NCBI GenBank assembly: GCA_030068075.1
Contig: CM057841.1
Location: 4,462,565 to 4,526,564, forward strand
Direction: 5' to 3'
Source of the DNA: Paguma larvata
Taxonomy: Eukaryota; Chordata; Mammalia; Carnivora; Viverridae
DNA: 64,000 bases
Part shown: positions 1 through 11,700 of the stretch, one piece after another
How positions within the stretch are numbered: the stretch's first letter is position 1
How the letters are laid out: each line of letters begins with the position of its first letter
Notes under the pieces: generated by a model
Database searches by the model: none
What the model saw: only the letters and a program-made list of their open reading frames with translations
Told to the model about the DNA's origin: nothing
Program-made: the position numbers and the translations under genes

Positions 1-200
1 CAGTGTAATACTGTGTAGTTCCATCTGCATTTTTGCAGATGGCAAGATTTCATTCTATTCGATCGCCGGGTAGTACTCGCTTTTATATATACAGCGCGTT
101 TTGTTTATTCATCAGTCGATGGACATTCGGGTTCTTTCTGTAATTTGGTTTTTGTCGATAGTGCTCTATAAATATTGGGGTGGATGTGCCCCAGGTACAT
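1..200 (-). mobile_element. L1 LINE 3'-end fragment (antisense)
   Basis: Reads as the reverse complement of the end of L1 ORF2: phrases such as 'atcagtcgatggacattcgg' and 'tgtcgatagtgctctataaa' match, with substitutions, the same part of the large L1 at 45640-45820. It is cut by the window edge and has lost any open frame. Confidence 0.8.
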
Positions 201-2477
201 GTAATTTTAGAATAAGTCAGACTGCTTCCCAAGTGGCTTGTCTCGTGGCGTCCCCACAGCTTCGCGTGAGACCCCACGCTTCTAAGGACTCCTCCCGGCA
301 CCTCAGAGTCCGGGGGCTGAGAGACATCCCTACGTGGCTCAGCCGGCCTCGTGGAACTCATTCCTCCTTCCGGTTTGTCTAACGGCGACTGGAACGTAGA
401 CTCTGGCGCAGGGGCTCTGCTTCCAACACTGCCTGGTACGTGGTCGGTACTCCAAAAAGTGCTTGCCAGCGAGCGGATGAGTAGCCTCCCCGCCTCCCTC
501 GTCCATCCCAGGTGAGAAGATTTGATGCGGGCAGTGGCGTGAGGTCTCCTGTCACCCTCTATTGAGGGAGAGCCTGGTCCGTTCTGCAGGTGAGGGGGCG
601 ATGGATGGGGCTGGACAGACTTGTCTGCAGTCAGTCACCCTGCATCCGGTCCCAGGCACACAATAGCCAAGGGGCCGGGCGTCCGCCAGACCAGGAAACC
701 TGGAGGAAAGCTGGTGGGCGGGCAGGAGCAGAGAGGCGGGGAAGCCCTGCCGTGGTCAGCACAACAGGAAACGCCCGCCGGTCTGTGCCTTGGAAGTCAG
801 CACTCAGGGGAGTCCTGGGGCTTCAGAGGCCGCCAGCGGTACAGGAAGAGAGCCCGGGTCCCCCGTCGGATGGTCAGATGCGAGAGCTGAAGGCGGCGGA
901 TGGACCTGCAGGGCTGGCAGGAAGGCGAGGGGGCGCCGTGTCGTGGCTCAGGGTGGCTGGTGGGGCTCACGGGGGCGGTGGAGCTGAGCGCTGAGCAGGA
1001 CTCGGCCAGACCCCAAATCCGTGGGAGACGGACGGCCCGCCTTCCTGCCGTGGCCCGCAGGGTCCCTGGCCGTCACCCCCTGCCCCTTGCCTGGTAGAGC
1101 TCAAATAAACACATGAACAAGTCCCCGGGCGGGAAGCGTGGACGTGGACCTCAGGGTCCGGGCTGCCACTCACGGGCACTGCTGGCTGCCAGGCAACTCA
1201 GTGCACGGCGCTCAGGGGTTCCCCCAAGGATGCCCTCGCTGCGACACCACCCGCAGGTTCGGGGGTCCCCAGGACCAGCCTGGGTTCCTTCTCAGGGAGA
1301 AGGACTCGGGACCAGATGTGTTTCAGTGAAGGGACGTGGAGTCCAGTCAGCGGAGGGGAGAGGCACGTGGGCAGGGCCTGAGGGAGATCCTCGCCCGGGG
1401 GCGCCGTGTGGACAACACCCAGTAGTGCCGGCCGGGGAGGCTCCCCTGCCTGCCGTCCAGGGTTTTTATTGGGGGTCAGCCGTATAGACACAGCTGACCG
1501 CTTCATGGCTCCCAGCCCCTCTGGAGGCTCCAAGTCCTGTAAATCCCATTGTTAGCACGGCCTGCCTGTCTCCGCACACAGCCCTGGGGCGTCAGTATCC
1601 TCCGTGTCCCGGACGAAGGTGTGAGTCCCAGAGAGGTCAAGCAACCTGCCCGAGGTCACGTGGCCAGTGAGGAGCAGCGGGAGGAAAAGAACCCGCCGGC
1701 CCTGGCTCCAGATGCTGCTCTGATCCCTGCCGTGTACCGGATACCGAGCCCCCGAGGCCTGGCCCAGGGCGCCCCCCTTATCGCCACCGCCACTCTGCCT
1801 GGGTATCTTCTTGCCCACGGTGCTTGGTCTCTGCACAGTCCAGCATCCGCTGTGAGGAGCCCAAACCAGAGCCGCAGGAGGACATCTGTAAGGGCCTCCA
1901 GAGGAAGCGAGGACGTTCAGGCCTGCGTGGGCCCCAGAACCGCCGGGAGAGCCGGCTGGCAGTGCGGCGGCCTGGGCTCTGCTCACGGCGTGCTGACCCG
2001 GCTGCAGCGGACGCCAGCAGGGGTGGGCAGCTGCCCTGCCGCCCCGGGGCAGACGTCACCTGCGGGTCGCAGGAGCCCCACTGAGGGCCAGGGAGCAGGG
2101 GGTACCCCAGATTGTGCCCTCGGTGTCTGCCAGTCTGTGTCGAGGCTCAGCCCCTGTGCACCGACCCCATGGTGGGCAGGAACTTGCTCGGGGTCCCACA
2201 AGTGGATGTGTGGCTGGAGGCATGTAGGGACCTAATCAGTCTTGGGCCAAACCTTGACTCCACGCCTCAGTTTCCCCTTATCTCGGCCCCCTCTTTAGGA
2301 AGGGTTCCTTCATCAGAGCGAAGGCAGACAGTTCTGCCCTTTGTTCCATCCGTTGTTCACTTGCTTGGCGTCTGTTAAGGAGCCGGAGCCCCTCCCGTGT
2401 TGGGGACTGTGCGGTGTCTGGACCCGGAGCCCCTGCCGTGGTGGGGGCACTGTGTGGTGTGTGGCGGTTCCCGTGAA
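201..2477. other. GC-rich ZNF444 intron sequence, no exon recognised
   Basis: Long GC-rich stretch upstream of the first visible ZNF444 exon. An L2/MIR-like end is suggested near 430-480 ('cactgcctggtacgtggtcg') and a MIR core near 1615-1690 ('agagaggtcaagcaacctgc'). An AATAAA at 1104-1109 has no recognisable transcript in front of it. Several open frames exist, the longest about 228 codons at 1549-2235, but they have no recognisable domain and run through repeat sequence. The SCAN-domain exon expected for ZNF444 was looked for here and not found, so it probably lies before the window. Confidence 0.5.
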
Positions 2478-3210
2478 GGTTAGACACAGGGCTGCCCTGT
2501 GAGCCAGCACTGCCACTCCTGGGAGTTGTCCACACAAAACCTGTCCCTCCCGGGAGGTGAATGGTGGCAGGACAGCGGCATTCACGATAGCCAAGAGGTG
2601 GAAACGACCCCATGGGTACCCACCGAACAGGTAAACGCACGTGGTCCAGCCTCACACGGAACATTACGCAGCCGTGCGGGACGGGAGCAGCCATGTGGCT
2701 GGAGCGACTGTCACAGACATGGCGTGGGAAGGGGAAGAAGTCGGTCAAAAGGGACCGTGTGTTGCAAGATTCCATTAGCGAGGCATCCAGAACTTTCCAA
2801 AAACTTTCCCAGCTCCATCTGTGGGGCCAGCATTACCTTGACATGCAAAACCAAAGAGCTTACAAGATAAGAAAACTGTGGACCAGTATCCCCAATCTCA
2901 AAATCATTCTATTTCATGAAAAAACACCCCCTCCCAAAAGAGTACCTAATTATTGTGTGTTCTGTGTAGAATTCTAGAATATGAAACCAGCTCCGTAGCG
3001 ACGGGAAGTGCGTCAGCGGGTGTAACGGTGAGGAGGCGGAGAGGTCACAGACGTGCACAAGGAAACTTTCAGCGGCTGCTAGCTATGTCCACCATCCTGA
3101 CTGTGACTGTGGCTTCACGAGTGTATACGTGTTGAAACTCCCTTGGTCGTAGGCTTTAAATACATGCATTTATCGTACGTGTGTTCTATGTCAGTAAAGC
3201 TGTTGAAAGT
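2478..3210 (+). mobile_element. Old L1 3' end (sense)
   Basis: Contains worn versions of the end of L1 ORF2 ('actgccactcctgggagttg', 'attcacgatagccaagaggt') and of an L1 3' end ('cgagtgtatacgtgttgaaa' to 'cagtaaagctgttg'). It is heavily diverged and rich in decayed CpGs. No target-site duplication was recognised. Confidence 0.65.
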
Positions 3211-3675
3211 GCATTGTGTCGGGTACCAGGGTGGGGCCTGTTCCTGAATCACACAGGGCCCTAACCCTGCGTGTCGTGTCCTGAGGGACATGTGGAAAGT
3301 ATAGGGGAAAAGGGGATGGAGGGCGAGCTCCAGGCGGGGAGAGCAGAATGTGCCAAAGAGTGGAGGTTTGAGAGAGCCCGCCACACTCAGGGCGCCGTAA
3401 GCTTTCACTGTGGAGTCCAGGCAGGACCCTGGTGAGAGGCAGGGCCAGTCACGCAGCCTCGTGGGCCACAGGAGCAGCAGGCAGCAGGACGGCACCTGCA
3501 GCACCGTGACACCCTGAGCTGCACAAGTGTGCCGTTCACAGTCTGCCAGAGCAGAAAAGTGGCCACGCAAAGGATTCAGCCTGCTACCACCAGGCAACGT
3601 AGGCGTCACAGATCCCAAACTATGCACATTCGAGAAGGGCGTCAGAAGCATCCTGATGAGAGAATTTTAGGCATT

Positions 3676-3893
3676 ACTGGGGCGCCTAGGTGTCTCAGTC
3701 AGTTAAGCAGCCGGCTCTTGGTTTTGGCTCAGGTCATGATCTCATGGTTGGTGAGTTTGATCCTTACGTCAGTCTCTGTGCTGACACTGGAGCCTGCTTG
3801 GAATTCTCTCTCCTTCTCTCTTTCTCCTCCTCCCCTGCTTGCTCTCTTTGCTCTCTGTGTTTTTCTGGGAAAAAAAAAAAAAAAAAAAAAAGG
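3676..3893 (+). mobile_element. Feliform tRNA-Lys SINE with target-site duplication
   Basis: Head 'ggggcgcctaggtgtctcag', CT-rich body, then a 22-base A tail (3870-3891). The 12-base direct repeat attttaggcatt flanks it at 3664-3675 and 3894-3905, which marks the insertion exactly. It lies in a ZNF444 intron. Confidence 0.93.
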
Positions 3894-4274
3894 ATTTTAG
3901 GCATTGCTAACTTCTGTCTTAGATGTTACACTTAAAAAAAGTATAATGTGAAAAGTAGGGTTGGATGTGTGGAACTCAGTAGTCAACTCTGTCAGCACTA
4001 GGATTCTGATCTATTCCTTGGGGACAAGGGCTTGAGAAACACTGATAATAGTGTAAAGGAACCTAAATTAGTCTGAACCATTTTTGGTAACTTCGGTGTT
4101 CATGGCTGGCACCATCCTGCTCAGAAGCCAGCTACCACTTGTGCTGGGGAAAAAAATCCATTTCTGAACTTTATTTTTTTCTGAGTTAAAGATAGCATAT
4201 GTGTTTTTCTTGTGTATTTTGTCAAGGAGTTTGCACTTTACCCAGAGGGCAGTAAAAAGCTAAGGCAGAATTTA

Positions 4275-4560
4275 AAGCAGGGCATCAGTTGTCTGTTGCT
4301 ACATACAAATCACCCCAAACTTAGCGGCTTGCAACAACAAACATTTGTAGTTTCACACAATTTCCATGGGTCAGGAATGTGGGGCACATCTGACCCAGGT
4401 GTGTCCTGAGGTTGCGGCTGAGGCTGGAGGGTCTGCTCCCCAGATGGGTCTCTCACGTGGTGGCCAGCAGGAGGCCTGGTGCCGGCTTCCCGCGAGCACC
4501 TGGGGGACCTGATGACTGTCTGAATGTAGCAGGGGCCGCAGGGGAGAAAAGTAGAGGCAT
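4275..4560. repeat. Ancient interspersed repeat (MER-type), family not assigned
   Basis: The run from 'agttgtctgttgctacatac' through 'acttagcggcttgcaacaac' and 'tccatgggtcaggaatgtgg' is a familiar old mammalian interspersed-repeat sequence, here diverged. It ends shortly before the small ZNF444 exon at 4604. I could not assign it to a named family with certainty. Confidence 0.5.
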
Positions 4561-4603
4561 CGCTCTGGTTTCTCAGTTCTGAGTGTGGTATCTCTCATTT
4601 CAG

Positions 4604-6728
4604 GGACCAGCAATGAGGGCACCTCAGGATGTGACAGAAGGCTCTGGGGTGGCTGTCAGAAAGGAAGAGGGTGTGATGATGCCTATAGGTGAGTAGCTTA
4701 CCTCCCTCTCACACTGCACTCCCCTCTCACCCTGAAGGTGTCCCCCTCCTGACTGCCATTCATTTCTTCAGTGAACATTCCTGGTGTCCCTGCCGTGTGC
4801 CACCCCCTGAGCTGGACACCAGGGCTGGAGATGGGTCAGACGCGCCCCACAGAGGGCTCAGAGAGTGGGGGGTCAGGATAGCAGGCGCCCGGAGACATAG
4901 ACCAGCTGCTGGCGAGTGACAGGCACTGTCCTGCCAGTCTCCTGCAGCCTGGCCTGTGTTGCCACATGGAAACGTGGGCCCATTACCTCTACAGTTTTTC
5001 CTCAAGAGAAGACAGAAATTTGGATTTCTAGGACGTTGCCTGATTTTCAGATGTTTTTCATATTTTTAAATGCACTACTGTGCACCAAGCCCACGTCACC
5101 TTTGGCTGGCCAGCCGGTGCCCTTGGCTCTCTGGAAGCCTAGGTCTAACAGCAGGAACCCAAGGCCAAGAGACCTCAGGCAGCTTGCCTGAAGCCACACA
5201 GCAAGTCAGGGCCAGAGGCAGGATAGGGATTGGACTTCTGCCCCTGACAGCAGGTGTCTCTGCCCCCACTGCACAGGCTGGGGGGAGGCCGGGGCGCCAA
5301 GGCTTGAGGTCCGCCGATTGGCATGGAAGGGGTGCGGCAGGAGGTTCAGACTCTTTCCTTGTGCCTGAACTGTTCTTCCTAAATGGAGTCGCGAGCTGGA
5401 AGCTTGTGAGGCGAACCCGGCAGAATAGAAACGGGCTGCGCACCTACCTGGAAACCCACAGAGAGCAGTTTGAAAACCAGGAGAAGGGAAATGAGGTTCA
5501 TTTGTCCGCCTGACTTACCCGCTTACCTAGCCGTCTGTCTGTCCATCCAGATACCCACTCAGATGCTGTCTGCTGCCCACCCCCTTCACACAGCGTGCAG
5601 TCCACACACCCGCTCTTCACCCATCAGCCAACTCCCTGCTCATTCATTCCTCCGTCTCCCTACTGGCCCTCTCTGCCCATCCCCGCACCCATCTGTCCTG
5701 CCCCATCCATCTGTCCTGCCCCATCCATCTACACCCTGGTACTTTCACTCCCTCGTCTGTCCGTCTGCCCCTCCCCCATCCTGCCGCCTGCTGACCTGCC
5801 GTCACCCGTCGAGCCACTCCTCTGCACACCACAAATTTTCACATCCACTCACCCGTCCTCCCTCACATCCGTGCATCCTGCATTTACTTGGCGCTGACTC
5901 TGCGGAGTGTACCAAGCACTGTGCTGGGTCCGGGGGTCCTAGGGATGAGTAAGAAGCCCGCAGTCAGCCCTTCTCCCGCCCTTGGTTTCCAGGCGTTAAG
6001 CATTCTCCACCCGCTCCAGCGGGGCCCTTCGTAACCCCGACACAGCCCTTAATCCCCGGCCTGCCCCTGCCCTCCCCGCCCTGCCGTGTGCAGAGCCACC
6101 CGCCCTCACCCTGTGCCTCCGCCCGGCAGGAGATGCGGCCCCCGGGGCTGAGGTGCTGGCGACGGGGGACGCCCAGGCCACGCGCCCCTACAAGCAGGAG
6201 CCGGGCAGCCCTCCGCCAGTCCCGGCGGCCCCACCTGAGCCCTGCCTGCCGGCCCTCCCGGCGGTCCCGGGCACCGCCTCCTGCCCCGAGTGCGGCAAGG
6301 CCGCCCTGAAGCCCGCGCACCTGCTGCGGCACCGGCAGAGCCACTCGGGCGAGAAGCCGCACGCCTGCCCCGAGTGCGGCAAGGCCTTCCGGCGCAAGGA
6401 GCACCTGCGGCGCCACCGCGGCACGCACCCCGGCGGCCCGGGGCCCGCCCTGCGCCCGCTGCCCGCGCGCGAGAAGCCGCACGCCTGCTGCGAGTGCGGC
6501 AAGACGTTCTACTGGCGGGAGCACCTGGTGCGCCACCGCAAGACGCACTCAGGGGCGCGGCCGTTCGCCTGCTGGCAGTGCGGCAAGGGCTTCGGGCGCC
6601 GCGAGCACGTGCTGCGCCACCAGCGCATCCACGGCCGCGCGGCGGGCGGCGCGGGCGCGGCGGCGGGGCCGGGGGGCGGGGGCGGGGGCGGGGGCGGGGG
6701 CCCCTTCCCGGCCTGGCCCCTGGGGTAG
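4604..6728 (+). CDS. ZNF444: ZNF444 (SCAN/C2H2 zinc-finger transcription factor), last two coding exons
   Basis: Nuclear DNA-binding protein with an N-terminal SCAN dimerisation domain (outside this window) and four C-terminal C2H2 fingers. Exon A is 4604-4688 (acceptor cag at 4601-4603, donor gtgagt at 4689), read as GPAMRAPQDVTEG..., ending in phase 1. Exon B is 6130-6728 (acceptor at 6127-6129); its start completes the split Gly codon and continues DAAPGAEVL...TRPYKQEP. About 227 residues are visible, up to the TAG at 6726-6728. Fingers by Cys-to-His span: 6282-6344, 6366-6428, 6486-6548 and 6570-6632. Finger 1 lacks the usual core Phe (CGKAAL). Fingers 2 and 3 are separated by a long Pro/Gly linker, as I recall for human ZNF444. 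The C-terminus has ten glycines (6672-6701) before PFPAWPLG. The small exon and the fingers both match remembered human ZNF444, and GALP next door agrees. Confidence 0.93.
4689..6129 (+). other. ZNF444 last intron
   Basis: Intron with a consensus donor (gtgagt) and acceptor. It holds an L2/MIR-like stretch near 4755-4900 ('tcagtgaacattcctggtgt'), a MIR core near 5165-5240 ('gcagcttgcctgaagccaca') and a strongly pyrimidine-rich block at 5510-5880 that includes a short direct repeat of about 18 bases (unit like 'ccccatccatctgtcctg', 5695-5730). The open frames in the pyrimidine block are compositional. Confidence 0.6.
6660..6703 (+). repeat. G-run tract encoding polyglycine, potential G-quadruplex
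   Basis: Six runs of four or more G, separated by one or two C, lie inside the ZNF444 coding sequence. In frame they give a block of ten glycines. The spacing fits an intramolecular G-quadruplex on the + strand and in the mRNA. Confidence 0.8.
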
Positions 6729-7180
6729 CGCCCGCCACCCTCGGTGCTGCGCGGACCCTCCGGGCCCGTAGCCTCCCTCTCGGCGCCGGCTCCTAGCCTG
6801 AACCGGCCGGGGCCCTCACTTCGTCCTTCCCGTGTTTTTTCTGTTGCGTCCTCACGTCCTCCCAGCTCCCCACCCCCCTCCACGCGGTGCGCCCACAAGC
6901 CCCGCCTCCCCTTCCCCGGCACCTGCCTCCTACTCTGACAGGACCAGGCCCTGGAGCCCAGAAGCAGAGCACGGGGTAGGCGGCCGGCGGGCCTGGATCC
7001 GAAGGAGGGAGACGGCTCCCTCACTGGGGAAGGGGCCAGTGTTTCGCACAGGACGGACCGGGCTCTGCTGGTGGGCTCCTTGGTCTTGCTACGCCCTGCG
7101 ATTGGGAAGGCATGCGCTGGACAGAGATGCCTGCTCCTCCTGGATGTGCTGCAGAGACAATTCACCAGCATTTGGAGAGT

Positions 7181-7186
7181 AATAAA
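7181..7186 (+). terminator. Polyadenylation signal AATAAA, probable ZNF444 3' end
   Basis: The only canonical AATAAA in the first kilobase after the ZNF444 stop (about 450 bases downstream). A 'gtgtacagac' GT-rich stretch follows within 20-30 bases. The 3' UTR would be 6729 to about 7205. Confidence 0.6.
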
Positions 7187-7205
7187 GTCACCGATGGCGT
7201 GTACA

Positions 7206-10200
7206 GACCGCAGTCCCAGGTTTTGTAGTACCCCTGTCGGACCCCCAGCGCCAGGAGGCTGTGGCTACCAGTTCCTGGTCCTCGAGCCTGGAGAGGAGGA
7301 GGAGGAGCAGGTGGGTTTCACCGGCCCACTGAGGGGCCCAGGAGCAGCTGGCTGCAGTGCTCTCATGGAGGACCCACCGAGGCTCGGAGGAGGGACCGGC
7401 CTAGAGCCAGACCCGCTAGGGTTTTGATCTCTGTCCGCGGCCTCCTGGCTGCCTGAGCTTAGATCTTAACTCGCTCTGGGCTCCCGTGTTCACATCTGTG
7501 AACAGATTTAAATGACCATTGCTAGAGCGTTTATTGTGGGTGGCCACCATTCATGGGGACCCCCACATCCCAGAATCAGTAGGTCTGGGGTAACTCATTT
7601 TGCCAAGAGAGAAATCCAGTCTCTTGGTGAGGATGGCACATGAGCTTGGGGGCCATGGGCCTGGGACCCGCAGAGGTGGTTGAGGAGGGCACTGGGCATG
7701 GCTCCCTGTTGCACGCAGACTCTGGCTGGCCTCGTTAGGGTGCTGTCTCTCCCACCGTCATCCTCATTTCAGCATGGAGTCCTGGGGTCCAAACCCTGGT
7801 GTCTTCCCTTTAGGAAGATGGTGGTGCACGCGACCAGTAAAACCCAGGCCACACCCCAGGCCCCAGCTGCAGGCGCGTCTGGGAAAGCGGCTGGCTAGAC
7901 CGCCGGACTGTTGGCATCGGTAGCTGGAGGCCGGCTCCACCTTCCAAGACCTGTGAGGCAGGACAGTCCCCGGACAGCGGCGGCAGGTCCGGGTGCCTGG
8001 CCACGCCCAGGAGTGACCAGTGTCTGCCCCAAGGCCTCGGCCCCCGGCTGAGATAGGTGGGAAGGGCCTGTTGTCAGATGTCCAGTGGGCAGTGAACTCA
8101 GATGCGGAGCACCGTCAGCGTGAGCGCCGCTCACACCTTTGTCACGGTGCCCTCCTCGTGGCCAGAGCACCGTGTCCCCGTGCCTGGTGTCCACCTGAGG
8201 AAAGTGGCCTGGAGAAGCCGAGTCTACCGCGGCGGGACTTCGGTAGGGCAGTAGGGGGAGCGTGAGGAGGTGGGGGGGGGGTGTGAGGCCGGGGTTCCAG
8301 GGGTAACGGCAAAACCTGGTGCTGGCCGTGGGCCGGGTCCTCTGTCAGCACTGAAATACACCATCTGCTCATCTCTGTAACCCAGCGAGGCACACGCTGC
8401 TGCCACCCCTGTTCACAGACGGGGAAACTGAGGATCCAAAAGCAGAAGTGACTGGGCATGGTCGTGGGTGTGAACCGGGCGGTCCGACCCTAGTGCCCAG
8501 AGCCCACTCGTCATGCGGTGACCATTGACAGGGTCCTGTCACTCGGCTCCCCACCGCTGCCACCAGCACAGACTGCTCCATCCCTTTGGACAAGCTGCCC
8601 CCACCCGTGTTTGCTCCGGGAACCCACCCCCACACACACACCTACATCCATCAGTGTGGTTCCCGCTTCCCCGGTGTGTCCGGGGAGCCTCGGTCCTCGT
8701 CAGGGTTGGAGGGACCATGGAAGGACACGCTAGGAGACAATTAAGGAGATGGGGAGATTGGCACCCAGGTGCCCGCCCCTCAGTGCCTGCCACGGGCCAC
8801 ATCCGCCTGATTTCAGCTTCCACGGCCAAAGATGGGCCCTGTCTCCCTCTAAGACTTGGGGGAGGCCCCCTCCGACCTGAAGGAGATGCTGGAAGACTAA
8901 AACGGAAGCTTCGTGCCAGCTGCTGGGGGCGCAGAGTGCTGCGGACGGGACCACCTGGGAGTCTTCAGCCCCAGGCACACCGACCACAGGTGCTCACCTC
9001 CACGTGGCTGGGGCAGCAGTGTGGGAGGGGGCGACCTAAATGTCCATCCCCAGGAGAGCGGGAGGGGGGTGCACCCACAGTTTTGGGAAAAGCACAAGAC
9101 TTGCAGATAAGGACAAAACTCAACGGTGCCTCCTTACAAAGTCACGCAAGACCGCCCTGAGGGTCATCTTGTAAATGAAACCATGTTTGACCAATGATTG
9201 TTTGGAGGCCGCTGTCCACCACTCCTGCCGGGTTCGAGGCCGGCTTGCCCAAAGCCGGTTCCGGCAAGGTCTTTGTTGTGTCTGGTAGACCAGGTAAGCC
9301 CAGGTGTTACGGGTCCATCACCCGTTTGGACGCAGCAGCCTTCCTCCCCCGATAACCAAGCAGTCTGTCTCTTCGCAACCTGACATGGCCACAAATGAGC
9401 TAAATAAAACGGGTTTGCACAACCAGCAGTGAGGGAGAGCCGACAGGGGACGGCTTGAGGGTCACAGCCTCTGCGTCTCAAGAGAAGGGAACAGGTCAAA
9501 GCCAGCACTGTGCCCACCAGTTGCTGCCGAGAGGAGACAGGGTGACATTAGAGCCCTTCTATGACAGGCCGCCTTATCCGTACTGCCCTTACTCACCTAC
9601 GGGCACCGCAGACCAGAGAGCCTGGGCTGTGGTTCTGGAGGCGGGGCTCCAGCTTCCCGGCTTCCTTCCTCAGCGACAGGGGGGGAGACTGTTGCACGTA
9701 GGTCCCCGTGGGAGCTTGTAGGTGACCAGAGGCTCCCAGGCAGGTCCGTGCCGACTTCTCTCCTGCTGCTTCCCCTCAGCCTCCCCTGTGGCTGCTGCAC
9801 CCCTGCCTCCCCGTAGCGGGACAGCACACCCGGCGCAAACCCAACCCTGCTCGTGACTTGCCGTGCAAGGAGGTGAGGGGACTGCCTGGGGCCACCCTCA
9901 TCTTCGTCTCTGCCCTGGAGTGCCTGCTCACTGGTCCCCTGAATCCACTCTGCTCTCACTCCCAAAATACACCCCGAAGCTGTGCCCTTCTTTCATCTTC
10001 GTCGCCCTACTCTGGGCCAAGCCTAGGTGTTCCCCCACGCCCCTCACCCCTGCTGCAAATGTACAGCGGTCAGACAGTGACAGTGTTGGGATCCAAGGAA
10101 AGACAGACCCGTTATCAGTAAGCAAGGTCAACCTGGTCTCGGACGAGGTGCCCGTTCTCGGACGAGCCTGGGCTAGTGTCCGGGGCAGAGGCAGGGTTTG

Positions 10201-11059
10201 GAGGGAAAGCCGGCGGAGCAGAGCTGTGCCAGACGTCCTGGGTGTGGGCTGGGAGCCAGCACAGATTCCCCGCCGTCTCGTCTCAGCCGAAGCCAGCTGC
10301 AAGACACCCTGTGGTCAAGGGGAAGGAGGGAGTCGCAGCCCAGGTGCAGACTCTGGATGTGGGAAAGGGTGTGGTCAGCAGTGCAGCCCCTCTGCACTCC
10401 CATTTGTTCAGAAATCGTTAGCACCCGCTGCGGTCGGGTACCACGGCAGGTGGCCCATGGAAAGAGCAGTGGCAGTGACCAAGGCGAAGTCCCTCCCCAT
10501 CTGAGCTTACTCGGATGGTCTAGGGCACGTTTGGGGGCAGACTGGTGGCGGAAGAGTCAGGAAGGTCTGAGGAGGGGCTCGGGTGAGGCCCGGGGATGAC
10601 CCTACGGAGAGGGAACAGCCAGATCCACGGCCCCGGGGCAGCGAGGACCTGTGGGCCGGAGGCCAGGGCGCCTGGAGCGAGGAAGGAAGGGAAGATGAGT
10701 CATGACAGTGTGGGCTGACGTGAGAGGTTAATTATAAATTCGGGTCGCCGGGAAGCCACTGGAAGGTTTCGAGCAGGCACTGCGTTATCCTGTTTGTATT
10801 TTAAGGGCAGTATTTTGGCAGTCGTGTGGAAAACAGGTGGAGGGCGGTTGGGGGGTGGGGAGGACGTGGAGATGAACGCAGGCGATTCAGAGGCACTGCG
10901 GAGTAGATAAGATGCAGGAGGGGGCCAGTCCGCTCCAGGAAAAGAACAAAGCGTCCTCCGCTTCCTCCCTCCCTCGTGACCTTGGATCCAACCATGACCC
11001 CCCCCCCCCCGTTCTCCGCTCACACGAATGGGGAGACTCGTATTACCTGGAGGCATGGT
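7206..11059. other. Intergenic sequence, no gene recognised
   Basis: Mostly unique-looking GC-rich DNA. A MIR core sits at about 8350-8470 ('cacagacggggaaactgagg'). AATAAA at about 9402-9407 has no evident transcript. A stretch at 10740-10860 resembles an old L2-type repeat ('gccactggaaggtttcgagc'). A run of 13 C lies at 10998-11010. Open frames up to 213 codons show no domain, signal peptide or splice logic. Confidence 0.5.
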
Positions 11060-11290
11060 CGTGTGATGGTTAAGCACATAGGCTCCGCAGTCCAAATGCC
11101 TGGATGTAGATCTGGTTATTTACCACCTGTGCAATCTTGGGAACCTCTCCGAGCCTCTGTTTGTCACTGGTTCAGTGAAGGTAACACCTCCCTCATGGGG
11201 TTGTCAGGAGGGTTCAGGGAGGTCAGATGCACAATCTCCTCAGCGCGCCACTCTGAGCCCACTTAGTGCCTATGATTACTGTAAATATGA
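11060..11290 (-). repeat. MIR SINE (antisense)
   Basis: Matches the MIR pattern in reverse: 'gtgtgatggttaagcacata', 'cacctgtgcaatcttgggaa', then 'ctcatggggttgtcaggagg' and 'agtgcctatgattactgt'. Diverged, as expected for this old mammalian family. Confidence 0.65.
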
Positions 11291-11298
11291 TTATGACA

Positions 11299-11466
11299 TT
11301 TTTAAAGTTTATTTATTTTGAGAGGGAGAGAGAGAATCCCAAGCAGGCTCTGCACTGCTGTCAGCAGAGTGCCCGATGCAGCGCCTGTACCCACGAAACC
11401 GCGAGATATGACCTAAGTCGAAACCAAGAGTCAGACGCTTAACCACCTGAGCCACCCAGGCACCCC
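11299..11466 (-). mobile_element. Feliform tRNA-Lys SINE (antisense)
   Basis: Antisense order: A-tail complement 'tttttaaagtttatttattt', GA-rich body, then 'gagccacccaggcacccc'. Flanks resemble each other (tgattatgacat / caattgtgatat), suggesting a worn target duplication. Confidence 0.88.
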
Positions 11467-11519
11467 AATTGTGATATTTGATGAAGGCGCCTTCCACAGC
11501 GGGTCCCTTCCCAGCCTGC

Positions 11520-11700
11520 TTTATATGCAGAGTCCTCAATACTTAATTGTTCCCGTAACAACTCCGTGAAGATAGTATTTTTATAATTAAAATCATCTCT
11601 AAAGATGAGGATGTCGACAGTAGGCTAATTAGGAAATGGCAGAGCCGGGATTCAAACCCAGGCACTCCCGTTCCGAAGCTCGCTTTCCATGTCCGTCCCT
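11520..11700 (+). repeat. MIR SINE (sense)
   Basis: Contains 'gtaacaactccgtgaagata', 'ctaaagatgaggatg' and 'tggcagagccgggattcaaa cccagg', the characteristic MIR core and 3' half. Confidence 0.65.

Noticed and set aside
1549..2235. 228-codon open frame near the window start
   Set aside because: GC-rich, runs through a MIR core, no recognisable family, and other long frames overlap it on the other strand.
201..4603. Search for the ZNF444 SCAN-domain exon
   Set aside because: No stretch with a SCAN core (LRP-x-HTKEQ-like) was found upstream of the 4604 exon, so it is taken to lie before the window.
8525..9160. 211-codon open frame
   Set aside because: No domain, signal peptide or splice support; composition like surrounding non-coding DNA.
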